The position numbers and the translations under genes are program-made. A model generated the notes under the pieces. That model was not told the DNA's origin and searched no databases. It worked only from the letters and a program-made list of their open reading frames with translations. Shown one piece after another: positions 28,532 through 38,138 of a stretch of 64,000 nucleotides of DNA. Numbering within the stretch: position 1 is the stretch's first letter; each line of letters starts with the position of its first letter. The stretch comes from Paenibacillus sp. DCT19 (GTDB taxonomy: Bacteria > Bacillota > Bacilli > Paenibacillales > Paenibacillaceae): positions 742,001 through 806,000 of the forward strand of contig NZ_CP029639.1 in the NCBI RefSeq assembly GCF_003268635.1. The letters run 5' to 3'.

Positions 28532-29860
28532 ATGAAGCGTAAACGTACATGGGGAAATACAGCAGCAGGATTAACAGCGAGTATGTTAGCCGGAATGTTG
28601 CTCTTAGCATCATCTGCATTGCCTGCATATGCAGCAGAGGCGGGTACAAGCACATTACCAGCGAGCACAAGCGAAGCATCCTTGCCAGCGAAGAAAGACG
28701 CAGTCGCGGTAACGAAGGAGTTTCGTATCGTAACCTTGGGAGATTCCATCACTGTAGGATACGAGCCTAATCTCAAACAGCAAGACCAGCCATATGGTTA
28801 TGTAGAACGTTTGCAGGAGCAAGGCTTGCTTCATGGCCGTACACAAGTGGATAACTACGGTATTGCTGGTTTGAAGAGTAGTGGTCTGAAGACATTCACG
28901 ACGGCAATCAAAGAAGGCAAAACGCTCACGTCAGAAGGGATTCAACCAAGTCTGCCAGACCCAAGAGCAGGACAGATTGGAGCGAATACCGCTGCCATTC
29001 GGGAGAGTATTGCTCAAGCGAATCTAGTAGCCATTACAATTGGCGGTAATGACGTATCGGAGTTGCTTGGTACAGCCAACAAGATGAGTGATCAGGAACT
29101 GCAAGAGAAGGTCAAAGAATTACTTACAACCTATACAGCGAATATTAATGCAACGATCACTGATATTCATGAGATTAACCCGGCAGCCCGAATTGTGATT
29201 GCTGATCAATATCAACCGATGCCAGAAGTAGCAGGTAAGGAGCTTTATGCTAAGCTCATGGAGGCATCCAAAGGCTTCACAACAACGATTGATGGGATTG
29301 CAGCTCAATTTACGGCCCAAGGGGTCAACGTACAAGTAGCTCATGTAGCGAAAGAGTTTATTGGTGGCGAAGGTACGATGACACATATGATCAGAGATCG
29401 TGATTTCCACCCGAATCAATTGGGATATGCATCGATTGCTGAAGTGTTTTCCAAAACCATCTGGGGCAACTATACCAAATTGACAGCTCCAGCAGCAGGC
29501 GAGCCGATGAACATTATCGTCAGCGGCAAAACGCTCAACACACCGTACAAACCGATCATCCGCAGCGGCAAAAACTTTGTAGCCATTCAGGATATCGTGA
29601 ATGCGGTTGGTGCAACAACGGTTTGGGATAACAAAACGTCTACCGCTACAATTACGTATGGTGATCGCAAGGTTGCTGTGAAGATTGGTGCAAATGCGGT
29701 TCTAGTTAACGGAGCATCGGTGAAAGTGGACACACCTGCCTTCCTGAACAAAGTAGGCAAAGAGTCCAAAACATACGTACCTCTTGCTATGGTAGCAGAA
29801 GGTCTTGGATTTGACGTGCAGTATCTAGCGAAGCTAAAAACAGTATTTGTGAATCCGTAA
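28532..29860 (+). CDS. Secreted SGNH/GDSL esterase with copper-amine-oxidase-like stalk domain
   Basis: The product has a signal peptide (MKRKRTWGNT, then a hydrophobic core, ALPAYA-A). The SGNH hydrolase domain (about residues 65-320) has all four blocks: VTLGDSITVGY (Ser), YGIAGLKSSG (Gly), TIGGNDVSELL (Asn) and DRDFHPNQLGY (Asp-x2-His). The last 115 residues form a copper-amine-oxidase N-terminal-like domain (SGKNFVAIQDIVNAVGATTV; KTYVPLAMVAEGLGFDVQ), a common extracellular stalk in Paenibacillus. The protein should be a secreted esterase or lipase acting on an unknown ester, perhaps a cell-wall or plant polymer. The start at 28532 follows AAAAGGAG; the longer frame has no such site. Confidence 0.87.
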   Translation: MKRKRTWGNTAAGLTASMLAGMLLLASSALPAYAAEAGTSTLPASTSEASLPAKKDAVAVTKEFRIVTLGDSITVGYEPNLKQQDQPYGYVERLQEQGLLHGRTQVDNYGIAGLKSSGLKTFTTAIKEGKTLTSEGIQPSLPDPRAGQIGANTAAIRESIAQANLVAITIGGNDVSELLGTANKMSDQELQEKVKELLTTYTANINATITDIHEINPAARIVIADQYQPMPEVAGKELYAKLMEASKGFTTTIDGIAAQFTAQGVNVQVAHVAKEFIGGEGTMTHMIRDRDFHPNQLGYASIAEVFSKTIWGNYTKLTAPAAGEPMNIIVSGKTLNTPYKPIIRSGKNFVAIQDIVNAVGATTVWDNKTSTATITYGDRKVAVKIGANAVLVNGASVKVDTPAFLNKVGKESKTYVPLAMVAEGLGFDVQYLAKLKTVFVNP

Positions 29861-29877
29861 CCGTTACTTCGCATCCG

Positions 29878-29937
29878 AATAGACAGATGGTCTCCCTTAT
29901 TTCCATAGGGGAAACCTCTGTCTATTTGTCTTTTTCT
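29878..29937 (+). terminator. Terminator after the SGNH esterase gene
   Basis: AATAGACAGA and TCTGTCTATT pair, with further pairing of GGT-TCCC and GGGGAAACC inside, followed by TGTCTTTTT. Confidence 0.75.
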
Positions 29938-29990
29938 AGGCACATCGTGAATAGATTGTTTCATGTCTCCAAAAGTTGAATAAATATGAC

Positions 29991-30018
29991 TTGTCATCTG
30001 ACCATGGATGTGTAAATA
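29991..30018 (+). promoter_or_regulatory. Possible promoter of the two-component/sugar-uptake operon
   Basis: TTGTCA at 29991-29996 and TAAATA at 30013-30018 are 16 bases apart, about 74 bases before the kinase start. Confidence 0.35.
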
Positions 30019-30091
30019 TGAAAATAACTTACAGTAGTTATACACGCCATAAGAAGCATCGTACCCTTTTCCAGTCAAAGGAGCGCGTTGG

Positions 30092-31879
30092 ATGAGGAAA
30101 ATTAAGAACGCTTTCATGACGTTGCCGATACAACACAAAACCATTCTTCTCATCGGGCTTTTGATGTTGGTCAGCTTCACCTTTTATGTCTCTGTCCTGC
30201 GATATGTCTTCAGCATCTATGACCGACAGATTTACGAGAAATCATCACAGGTTCTTAATATGTCTTCTGTAGGCATCGAGAATCAGCTTCGCGAGATCGC
30301 AAATCTATCCTTCAAAGTCATGTCAGACGAACCGCTACAGCAATACCTGTTACAGTTGGAGAAGGCGGAGACGGGATACGAGAAGAACGGTCTGCGCAAG
30401 AAAATCACGAATCGACTTGTAGCTTATGCTGGTTCAGAGAAATACGTGTACTCTATGATATTTATTGATAATGATAAAAACATTATGGCTGCGGGAAACC
30501 GGGAAGGTGTCTCTGAATCGATGCAGAACGAGCTGGTTGTGCTCGGTGAGCAGCATTCAGGTGCAAACGCATGGTATACCGGCGGGGATCGTCAAGCGAG
30601 GTTGTTGTCGGTGAGACAGGTAAAATCCTTCATCGGGGGTGCGTTTACGCTCGATAAGCTGGGGACATTAGTGATTCGTGTTCGGTTGGATCGTATTGTC
30701 CAGGATCAGATGCAGCATCCGGCAGAGGATTCTCAGCTACTCATTACAGATGGCAAAGAAGTCATCTATCCAACTGAACCCTCAGTCAGTGAATCCGAAA
30801 TCGAGTCGGAGCTGAAACGCATTCAGCCGTATGGCATTGCTACGTTTGAACAGGGAAGGAATTTTGTTGCGCGTGCTCACTCCTCCTACACGGATTGGGT
30901 ATACCTGTATATGACGCCCTTTGATCAGATGTTTAAACAGGTTCAATTTGTCAAACAGCTGGTAACGGTTATTTTCATTGTCATATTCCTGGCGGCACTT
31001 GTATTCGGATTCCGGTTCTCGCGTAGCATTACTCAGCCTATTGCTCATCTAATCAAGAAAATGCGTAATATCGAAAAGGGTGATCTCGACAAGCTGGAGG
31101 AAGCTGCACTCGGTGATATTCCCTCTTCCCCGCAAAATGAGGTCGGCTTGTTACATCGAACCTTCAAAATGATGCTGCAGCGCATCCGTGAATTGATTGA
31201 TGAGAATTATGCCAAGCAGCTCGTGATCCGTGAGACAGAGTTGAAAGCGCTTCAGGCACAGATCAACCCTCATTTCTTATATAACACGCTTGAATCGATC
31301 AATTGGCTCGCCAAAGTTCAGAAACAACGTCAAATCTCTGAAATGGTGGAGGCGCTGGGGTTTTTGTTACGAAGCTCTGTGAACATGTCTGAAAAATGGA
31401 TAACGCTCGAAAGGGAATTGGATATCGTTCGCAGCTATGTGACCATCCAGCGTACACGTTTTGAGGAAAGGCTGGATTTTGACATGGAGATTGCTCCTGA
31501 AGTGGGGACAGCTCGGATTCCGAAGCTGACATTACAACCTCTTGTGGAGAACGCCATTCATTATGCACTGGAGCCAAGCATAGATCCTTGCCGTATTCGT
31601 ATCCGAGCGAGGGCAGAGGGAGATAAGGTAATTATTGAAGTGGAGGATGATGGCCCGGGAATGACAGCTGAGTTCCTACAACAATTGCAGGAGGGGCAGA
31701 TTCAGACAAGAGGGCAGGGCATTGGGTTATCTAACATTCAAGAACGGATCAGACTGACCTTCGGTGATGAAGGCACAATGGTCATGAGCAGCAGCCCTGG
31801 ATCAGGAACTGTAGTATCGATCAGCATACCTTGGATTAGAGAGGACGATGACGATGTACAAAGTGATGCTCGTAGATGA
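30092..31879 (+). CDS. YesM-like sensor histidine kinase
   Basis: The 595-residue kinase has an N-terminal membrane segment (KTILLIGLLMLVSFTFYVSV), an outside sensor region of about 240 residues, a second membrane segment (LVTVIFIVIFLAALVFGF), a HAMP domain, the His_kinase box with phospho-His in LQAQINPHFLYNTLESINWL and a HATPase domain (GIGLSNIQERIRLTFGD). This is the YesM/LytS-type architecture used to sense plant oligosaccharides outside the cell. The ATG follows AAAGGAG. Its gene overlaps the AraC-type regulator gene by 26 bases. A sugar-binding protein, two permeases and a rhamnogalacturonan acetylesterase follow, much like the B. subtilis yes region. Confidence 0.9.
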   Translation: MRKIKNAFMTLPIQHKTILLIGLLMLVSFTFYVSVLRYVFSIYDRQIYEKSSQVLNMSSVGIENQLREIANLSFKVMSDEPLQQYLLQLEKAETGYEKNGLRKKITNRLVAYAGSEKYVYSMIFIDNDKNIMAAGNREGVSESMQNELVVLGEQHSGANAWYTGGDRQARLLSVRQVKSFIGGAFTLDKLGTLVIRVRLDRIVQDQMQHPAEDSQLLITDGKEVIYPTEPSVSESEIESELKRIQPYGIATFEQGRNFVARAHSSYTDWVYLYMTPFDQMFKQVQFVKQLVTVIFIVIFLAALVFGFRFSRSITQPIAHLIKKMRNIEKGDLDKLEEAALGDIPSSPQNEVGLLHRTFKMMLQRIRELIDENYAKQLVIRETELKALQAQINPHFLYNTLESINWLAKVQKQRQISEMVEALGFLLRSSVNMSEKWITLERELDIVRSYVTIQRTRFEERLDFDMEIAPEVGTARIPKLTLQPLVENAIHYALEPSIDPCRIRIRARAEGDKVIIEVEDDGPGMTAEFLQQLQEGQIQTRGQGIGLSNIQERIRLTFGDEGTMVMSSSPGSGTVVSISIPWIREDDDDVQSDARR

Positions 31880-33407
31880 TGAGCGTGTCATTCTAGAGGG
31901 GATTTCCCAGGTGGTCGATTGGGCAGCGGCAGGCACGGAGCTGGTGGATACGGCGAGAAATGGGATCGAAGCATTGGATAAAATCGGGCAATCCCGACCT
32001 GACATTGTCATTACGGACATTTCAATGCCAGGTTTAGATGGTCTTGGACTTATTGAAAAGGCGTCTGAGGCCTACCCTGATCTGCGGTTTATTATGTTGT
32101 CAGGTTATAAGGAGTTCGAATATGCCCGCAGAGCTATGCAATATGGGGTGAAGCATTATCTGCTTAAACCTTGTAATGAAAACCAGATACATGATGCCAT
32201 TTCAGAGCTGCTACAGGAACAGCAGGTTGCCCAGGTGAAGGAGCATGTAGCGGGAGAGATGAAGCAACGACTGCAACGGGTTCTTCCACATGTGAAAGAA
32301 CAGTTTCTGCTAGAATTCATGACAAATCGAACCTATGGGCCAGGGGATCTGGAATATTATCAGGAGCTGTTCGATCTGGAGCTTGAGGATACTGAAGTGC
32401 GCCTGTTGCTGTTCCGAATTGCAGATGAGCATGATTACAGTCATTTATTTGCAATCAAGAATATCGCGAACGATCTTCTCCCACATGTCATGTTAAGTAC
32501 AACGATTGAAGGAAAGCTATTGATTTTGCTGAAGGATTCCGCTGATGCAGCTCCATTACAGGAAAGTATCGAAGAAGTTCGGGCTACATTTACCCGCTTG
32601 TATAAATTACAGGTGACTGCTGCACTGAGCGAAGCAGATCGAATGATTCAGGCTCGGCGTTTGTTCCGTGAAGCACTGCAATGTCTGAATCATCGCTTTT
32701 TCATTGGAGAAGGGAAGCTCATTACGAAGAACGACCTTGTATTAGCGGGGGAACGTGAAGGTATTCATGTGGAACAGGATGCTGATCAATTGTGTCAATT
32801 AATCAAGTCGGGGAATGCCGAAGAAACAGCATCTGAAGTAGATCGTCTGTTTGATCTGTTATCAGAGCATCAGCTGGAGATTGAGGTTACTCGCTCTTAC
32901 GTGGTGCAATTGTATTCGGCAATGATTCAAGTCTGTCCGCCCGAAGAGGCGACGGAATTCACTCAGCGGATGGCAGAGCTGTCTCATATTGATACGTTAT
33001 CTGGTCTGAAATCCTTTGTATCCAGCAGTGCGGCTCGGTTAACCTCGGGTTACTACAAGAATCATATTAGTCGTCAATCTTCGGCGGTGGAGAAAATGAT
33101 GGATATCGTAGATCGTCATTACGGTGAAGCGGATCTCTCGCTCAATGGCGTAGCACATCAGATGTTATATATGAACCCGGACTACTTGGGGAAAATATTT
33201 AAAAAGGTGACCGGTGAGAATTTCTCCAACTATGTGAATCGTCTGCGGATTGAACGGGCGTGTGACCATATTCGCAGAGGCGGGGATGTAAAAGTATTTG
33301 AGCTTGCCGAATTATTCGGCTTCGGCGGCAATTCTCAATATTTCAGTCAGGTGTTCAAAAAGTGGACGGGAATGACACCGACTGAATTCCGTAGATCCGG
33401 CACGTAA
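31854..33407 (+). CDS. YesN-like response regulator with AraC-type HTH
   Basis: The N-terminal receiver domain has the pocket LVDDERVILEG, phospho-Asp in DIVITDISMPGLDGLGLI and Lys in KHYLLKPCNE. A long helical middle region follows, then an AraC/XylS DNA-binding domain in the last 100 residues (LSLNGVAHQMLYMNPDYLGK; FELAELFGFGGNSQYFSQVF). It is the partner of the upstream kinase and should activate the transporter and esterase genes downstream. The ATG at 31854 is preferred to 31848 because GAGAGG lies at a better distance. A strong terminator follows, so the downstream genes probably have their own, regulator-dependent promoter. Confidence 0.91.
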   Translation: MYKVMLVDDERVILEGISQVVDWAAAGTELVDTARNGIEALDKIGQSRPDIVITDISMPGLDGLGLIEKASEAYPDLRFIMLSGYKEFEYARRAMQYGVKHYLLKPCNENQIHDAISELLQEQQVAQVKEHVAGEMKQRLQRVLPHVKEQFLLEFMTNRTYGPGDLEYYQELFDLELEDTEVRLLLFRIADEHDYSHLFAIKNIANDLLPHVMLSTTIEGKLLILLKDSADAAPLQESIEEVRATFTRLYKLQVTAALSEADRMIQARRLFREALQCLNHRFFIGEGKLITKNDLVLAGEREGIHVEQDADQLCQLIKSGNAEETASEVDRLFDLLSEHQLEIEVTRSYVVQLYSAMIQVCPPEEATEFTQRMAELSHIDTLSGLKSFVSSSAARLTSGYYKNHISRQSSAVEKMMDIVDRHYGEADLSLNGVAHQMLYMNPDYLGKIFKKVTGENFSNYVNRLRIERACDHIRRGGDVKVFELAELFGFGGNSQYFSQVFKKWTGMTPTEFRRSGT

Positions 33408-33437
33408 CAATTGCACACCGATCCTGTGGTGACAATA

Positions 33438-33489
33438 TGGGGAGGACGAACAGTGCCATGAGGGGCAATGTCGTCCTCCTCTGTTTTTT
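33438..33489 (+). terminator. Terminator after the response regulator gene
   Basis: GGGAGGACGA and TCGTCCTCC pair, with inner TGCC/GGCA pairing, followed by TCTGTTTTTT. Confidence 0.8.
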
Positions 33490-33557
33490 GAACCAACAAG
33501 ACGGATTTGTGTATTCAACTCTGCGCGTACATTTGCGAAAATGACAGTATCAAGTTT

Positions 33558-33572
33558 GTGAAAGCGTTATCA
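33558..33572. promoter_or_regulatory. Catabolite-responsive element (cre) before the sugar transporter genes
   Basis: GTGAAAGCGTTATCA fits the CcpA consensus WTGNAANCGNWWNCA at every position except the first. It lies 57 bases before the binding-protein start, so glucose repression of the operon is expected. Confidence 0.6.
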
Positions 33573-33628
33573 GGAAAGAAAAGGTAACCCGTTCACACAA
33601 CCATATCAACATAAAAGGGGAGATTGGC

Positions 33629-34912
33629 ATGGTGAAAAAGGCAATATTCCTGATGATGGCTGCTTTGCTCGTTTTTACAGCGGCATGTAGTTCAGGCGGA
33701 GGAACAGAAGGTTCATCCTCGGATGGATCGGTTAACCTACGAATCGCTTGGTGGGGTTCAGATGCACGGCATGAATACACACAGAAGGTCATCGACCTGT
33801 ACAAAGAGAAAAACCCGAATGTCAAAATCGACGTGGAATATGCTTCATTTGATGATTACTGGAAAAAGCTCGCTCCACAAGCAGCGGCAAGTCAATTGCC
33901 GGACATTGTGCAGATGGACATCTCTTACATTAGCCAGTATGCACAGAATGGTCAGCTAGAAGATCTGGCTCCTTATCTGGGCAACCAGATCAAAGTAGAC
34001 GATGTCTCTGAGAATGTTATCAGCACTGGCGTAATTAACGGCAAACAATATGGTGTGCCTGCTGGTGTTAACGTTCTAGGCTTCCAATACGATCCGGCAT
34101 TGCTTCAAAAAGCAGGTGTGGATGCCATTCCGGATAATATGACTTGGGAAACCTACGAAGAGCTGGGTAAACAAACCGCAGATAAAGGTCTGTATTTGGA
34201 TGGTGGGGTAGCGCCGGATATCTTCTTCCACTACTTCCTGCGTACGAAAGGACTGTCACTGTACAATGCGGAAGGAACTGGCCTTGGCTATGACGACGAT
34301 AAATTATTCGTTGAGTTCTTCGGACTTATGCGTCGCATGATTGAGCAAGGTGCAGCGCCGACTCCAGATATCGCGAACCAAACTAAAGGCATTATTGAAG
34401 AATCCGATCTGGTGAAAGAAAAAGGAATCGGTGTATGGCAATGGTCGAATCAGTTCGTGGCCTTGCAACAAGTAGCTGACCGTCCACTTGCAATTGCACC
34501 AATGCCAGGTCCTGATATGGAAAAAGGTCTTTATATGCAGCCAAGTATGTATTGGGGTGTAACGTCCAACTCGAAAGTAAAAGAAGAAGCGGCTAAATTC
34601 ATCGATTTCTGGGTGAACGATGTAGAAGCTAACAAATTGATCAAAGGTGAGCGCGGTGTGCCTATCTCTGGAGCAATCAAAGAAGCGATTGCACCTGAAC
34701 TGAGCGACGCAACCAAACAAGTATTTGATTTCGTAGCATCGATGGAGCCAAAAGCTTCTCCAATGAGCCCGCCACCACCAGTAGGTTCACCTGAAGTAAT
34801 CTCATCCCTAGCAGATGTTGTTGAAGAACTGAACTTTGGCAAAATCACACCAGAGCAAGCGGCAGAGACATTCCGTAAAAATGCTGAATCTGTCCTAGCC
34901 AACAATAAATAA
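33629..34912 (+). CDS. Sugar ABC transporter substrate-binding lipoprotein
   Basis: The N-terminus is a lipoprotein signal with lipobox FTAAC (Cys near residue 20) and a Gly/Ser-rich linker. The body is an extracellular solute-binding protein of family 1 (VNLRIAWWGSDARHEYTQKV; ALLQKAGVDAIPDNMTWETY). It delivers oligosaccharides to the two permeases encoded next. The context (YesMN-like regulators, CE12 esterase) suggests rhamnogalacturonan fragments, as for YesO in B. subtilis; this is inference. No ATPase gene is in the operon, so a shared MsmX-like ATPase is expected elsewhere. AAAGGGGAG precedes the ATG. Confidence 0.92.
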   Translation: MVKKAIFLMMAALLVFTAACSSGGGTEGSSSDGSVNLRIAWWGSDARHEYTQKVIDLYKEKNPNVKIDVEYASFDDYWKKLAPQAAASQLPDIVQMDISYISQYAQNGQLEDLAPYLGNQIKVDDVSENVISTGVINGKQYGVPAGVNVLGFQYDPALLQKAGVDAIPDNMTWETYEELGKQTADKGLYLDGGVAPDIFFHYFLRTKGLSLYNAEGTGLGYDDDKLFVEFFGLMRRMIEQGAAPTPDIANQTKGIIEESDLVKEKGIGVWQWSNQFVALQQVADRPLAIAPMPGPDMEKGLYMQPSMYWGVTSNSKVKEEAAKFIDFWVNDVEANKLIKGERGVPISGAIKEAIAPELSDATKQVFDFVASMEPKASPMSPPPPVGSPEVISSLADVVEELNFGKITPEQAAETFRKNAESVLANNK

Positions 34913-34949
34913 CAGTTGAATGATTGCTTGCTCATCCCGCGACTGGGAT

Positions 34950-34994
34950 GGACGGGAACAGGGCTACTCGCTTCTGCGAGGGCCTTTCCCGTCC
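34950..34994 (+). promoter_or_regulatory. Strong intercistronic hairpin between binding protein and permeases
   Basis: GGACGGGAA and TTCCCGTCC form the outer stem, and CTCGC-TTCT-GCGAG the tip. There is no T run. Such hairpins protect upstream mRNA from decay or partly stop transcription, giving more binding protein than permease. Confidence 0.65.
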
Positions 34995-35051
34995 AATCAT
35001 TTTGAGAAACCAGTCATAGCGCAAGCAGATCTATGAAGGAGGTTCGTTCCA

Positions 35052-35954
35052 TTGAGACAGTATTCGTCGTTACGTAGAAACCTGACCGGATATGCGTTTA
35101 TCAGCCCGTTCATTATTGGCTTTCTGGGCTTTACGCTGATCCCCATGTTTGTTTCTCTATATATGTCATTCACGAGTTATAACTTGTTCACTTCTCCGCG
35201 CTGGATCGGGCTCGACAACTACTACAAAATGTTCTTTGAAGACCCGAAATACTGGAACTCGGTTAAGGTAACATTCCTGTATGTATTCATTGGGGTACCG
35301 TTAAGGTTGATTTTCGCCCTCTTCGTAGCGATGATCCTGAATACTGGCTCTCGCATGGTTGGAACGTATCGTACCTTGTACTACCTGCCATCTATCATCG
35401 GTGGTAGTGTCGCTGTATCCATTATGTGGCGTAACCTCTTCAGTAATGAAGGTGTCATTAACAGTGCACTCGTAGCAATCGGGGTGGGGCCAATAAGCTG
35501 GTTCGGTGACCCTGATGCATCCCTCGTGATGCTGATCTCGCTGTCTGTATGGCAGTTTGGTTCTTCCATGCTGATCTTCCTAGCGGGTCTCAAAAATATC
35601 TCTCCTGAGATGTATGAGGCAGCGGGTGTGGATGGAGCGAATCCGATTCGTAAATTTTTCAGCATCACCTTGCCACTCCTCAGTCCAATTGTTTTGTTCA
35701 ACCTGATCATGCAGACGATTGGTGCATTCATGACGTTTGTACCTGCCTACATCATCTCCAAAGGAGAGGGTGGTCCAATGGACGGTACGATGCTCTACTC
35801 TCTATACCTGTTCCGTCAGGCGTTTATGTTTAACAACATGGGTTACGCTTCGGCAATGGCCTGGATTATGTTGCTGATGATTGGTTTGCTTACTGTAGCC
35901 GTATTCCTGACATCCAAATTCTGGGTGTTCTATGAATCCGAAGGAGGGAAGTAA
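35052..35954 (+). CDS. Sugar ABC transporter permease (YesP/MalF type)
   Basis: The 300-residue membrane protein has six predicted helices and the binding-protein-dependent transport signature near the C-terminal third: [20 protein letters not shown] (E-A-A-x-V-D-G-A). It is one of two permeases of the carbohydrate uptake system. The start is TTG, with GAAGGAGG at a proper distance. The second permease gene begins two bases after its stop, so the two are translationally coupled. Confidence 0.9.
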   Translation: MRQYSSLRRNLTGYAFISPFIIGFLGFTLIPMFVSLYMSFTSYNLFTSPRWIGLDNYYKMFFEDPKYWNSVKVTFLYVFIGVPLRLIFALFVAMILNTGSRMVGTYRTLYYLPSIIGGSVAVSIMWRNLFSNEGVINSALVAIGVGPISWFGDPDASLVMLISLSVWQFGSSMLIFLAGLKNISPEMYEAAGVDGANPIRKFFSITLPLLSPIVLFNLIMQTIGAFMTFVPAYIISKGEGGPMDGTMLYSLYLFRQAFMFNNMGYASAMAWIMLLMIGLLTVAVFLTSKFWVFYESEGGK

Positions 35955-35956
35955 CG

Positions 35957-36796
35957 ATGGTTTGGAGAAATGTAAAATGGCCCATTTATCACCTGTTCGT
36001 TGCAGCTCTAGCCCTCCTGATGCTCTATCCTGTACTCTGGATGCTGTTCAGTTCCTTCAAGGAAAGCCGCACCATCTTTGTTACAGCAGACACGCTCTTC
36101 CCAACAGAATGGATCTGGAGCAACTATGTTGATGGTTGGAAAGGCGCTGGCGGTAGACCGTTCATGGATTACATTACGAACTCGCTTGTCATTGTTATTA
36201 TCTCAACCATTGGTGCAGTAATATCGTCATCATTGATCGCTTTCGGTTTTGCCAGACTCAACTTCAAAGGACGTGCCTTCTGGTTCTCCATTATGATGTT
36301 GACTCTCATGCTGCCACATGACGTTGTACTCGTTCCTCAATATATTATTTTCACAAAGCTTGGTTGGCTGAATACGATCCTGCCGATTGTTGTTCCTACA
36401 TTCTTCGGGATGCCGTTCTTCATCTTCCTGATGGTGCAGTTCATTCGAACGATTCCTAAGGAATTGGATGAGGCAGCTACGATTGACGGATGTAACAAAT
36501 TCAGGCTATACATTCAGATTATTATGCCACTCATCAAATCATCGCTCGCTACTGCCGCAATCTTCTCCTTCTACTGGAGATGGGAAGACTTGCTGGGTCC
36601 CGTATTGTACCTGAATTCACCGGATAAATACACCGTTTCAATGGCACTGAAAATGTTCCTGGATAGCGAATCTGCCTCTAACTGGGGAGCGATGTTCGCG
36701 ATGTCCATCGTCAGTCTCGTACCTGTTGTAGCTGTGTTCTTCATCTTCCAGAAACAAATTGTACAAGGGATGAGCACCAGCGGTTTGAAAGGCTAA
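35957..36796 (+). CDS. Sugar ABC transporter permease (YesQ/MalG type)
   Basis: A 279-residue membrane protein with six helices and the EAA loop [20 protein letters not shown]. It carries the family-typical N-terminus ([18 protein letters not shown]) and [24 protein letters not shown] helices. It pairs with the permease encoded just before. The ribosome binding site GAAGGAGG lies inside the end of the upstream gene. The acetylesterase gene follows after 44 bases. Confidence 0.9.
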   Translation: MVWRNVKWPIYHLFVAALALLMLYPVLWMLFSSFKESRTIFVTADTLFPTEWIWSNYVDGWKGAGGRPFMDYITNSLVIVIISTIGAVISSSLIAFGFARLNFKGRAFWFSIMMLTLMLPHDVVLVPQYIIFTKLGWLNTILPIVVPTFFGMPFFIFLMVQFIRTIPKELDEAATIDGCNKFRLYIQIIMPLIKSSLATAAIFSFYWRWEDLLGPVLYLNSPDKYTVSMALKMFLDSESASNWGAMFAMSIVSLVPVVAVFFIFQKQIVQGMSTSGLKG

Positions 36797-36840
36797 TTGC
36801 ACGCGTTGGAACAGAACGCTGAACAAGGAGGCTATTTCCA

Positions 36841-38070
36841 TTGAATAATGCTCAGGATCGTCATGCCGTTGCCTCGGAGGCAACGGCAGAGAACAACGAG
36901 AGTACAATTACAGCATGGAAATTTAAGTTTGGCCCTGGAGAAGAAATAGAAGGTTACAAGGCAGTATCTTCGAATACATTCTATGAGGCTCACCAGGGAT
37001 TCGGATTTGAACAAGGCTCCATCGTGTATGAGAAACAACGAATCCATGAGAATGAGTCATCACGAGGGGCTAATCGCACTCAAGGTAACGGGGAGCCGGT
37101 TAACCTGGCCTCCCAATTACGTTCAAGCTTCTGTATCCCAACGAAAGCCTCCTTTGTCATGGATGTGCCGGATGGCACGTATCAGATCATGATGCTTGCT
37201 GGAGATGAGCTGGCTGAGACACGTACCCGTGTCAAAGCTGGAGAAGGCAGACTCATGGTACCAACCATTCATACGTTGCCAGGACAGTGTGCAGAGGTTC
37301 GATTCTCTGTCGTTGTTCGAGGAGGCAAGCTTCGCTTATCCTTCTCAGGCCCAGCACCACGAATTAATGCATTGGAAGTTACACTTGCGAACCAGACCAT
37401 GACTGTGTTCCTGGCAGGCGATTCCACGGTTACGGATCAACCGGAGAGTGGTTACCCTTACTGTGGTTGGGGGCAGTTGTTGCCGGCTCAATTCAAACAC
37501 GATGTGGCTGTAGATAATCATGCGCAATCAGGACGCAGTTCTCGCAGTTTCATTCATGAGGGACGCTTAGATGCCATTCAGAGGAAGATCAAGGCAGAGG
37601 ATTATCTCTTTATTCAATTCGGACATAACGATGAGAAGCCAGATCCTAGTCGGGGAACGAAGCCTTTCACAACATATAAAGAGCATTTGAAAAAATATAT
37701 TGATGTCGCCCGTGAGGCAGGGGCTCGTCCAGTGCTGGTTACGCCCGTTCATCGTCGCTATTTTGCGGACGACGGCACGCTAACAGATACGCATGGCGAT
37801 TATATCGTAGCTGTACGTGAATTAGCGCAAGAGGAAGAAGTTCCGCTAATTGATCTTGCGGAGCGAAGCCGTCTTTTGTTCGAGCAGACGGGTATCGAGG
37901 GTACCAAAGAGGATTTTATGTGGGTGCTGCCTGGTGAATTTATGAACTTCCCTGCAGGTGTTGAAGACAACACGCACTTTCAAGAGCGCGGTGCTCATCG
38001 TCTTGCCGAGCAAGTGGCTGAAGCCATCCGTGAATTAAGATTACAGCCATTACAGATGTTCTTGCGTTAG
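36841..38070 (+). CDS. Rhamnogalacturonan acetylesterase (CE12, SGNH fold)
   Basis: The N-terminal 180 residues are a beta-rich domain typical of CE12 enzymes (AWKFKFGPGEEIEGYKAVSS; VMDVPDGTYQIMMLAGDE). The SGNH domain follows: VFLAGDSTVTDQPESGY (Ser), a Gly block around NHAQSGRSSRSF, FIQFGHNDEKPD (Asn) and EDNTHFQERGAHRLAE (Asp-x2-His). CE12 enzymes remove acetyl groups from rhamnogalacturonan. There is no signal peptide, so it should act inside the cell on imported oligomers, as proposed for B. subtilis YesY. The start is TTG with AAGGAGG upstream. It belongs to the transporter operon. Confidence 0.88.
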   Translation: MNNAQDRHAVASEATAENNESTITAWKFKFGPGEEIEGYKAVSSNTFYEAHQGFGFEQGSIVYEKQRIHENESSRGANRTQGNGEPVNLASQLRSSFCIPTKASFVMDVPDGTYQIMMLAGDELAETRTRVKAGEGRLMVPTIHTLPGQCAEVRFSVVVRGGKLRLSFSGPAPRINALEVTLANQTMTVFLAGDSTVTDQPESGYPYCGWGQLLPAQFKHDVAVDNHAQSGRSSRSFIHEGRLDAIQRKIKAEDYLFIQFGHNDEKPDPSRGTKPFTTYKEHLKKYIDVAREAGARPVLVTPVHRRYFADDGTLTDTHGDYIVAVRELAQEEEVPLIDLAERSRLLFEQTGIEGTKEDFMWVLPGEFMNFPAGVEDNTHFQERGAHRLAEQVAEAIRELRLQPLQMFLR

Positions 38071-38138
38071 AGGGAATTTCTAGCAATAAAGCAGAGGTCA
38101 ATCGGAAGCACTCAGTTGAAGACGAGGAGGTTGGCATA

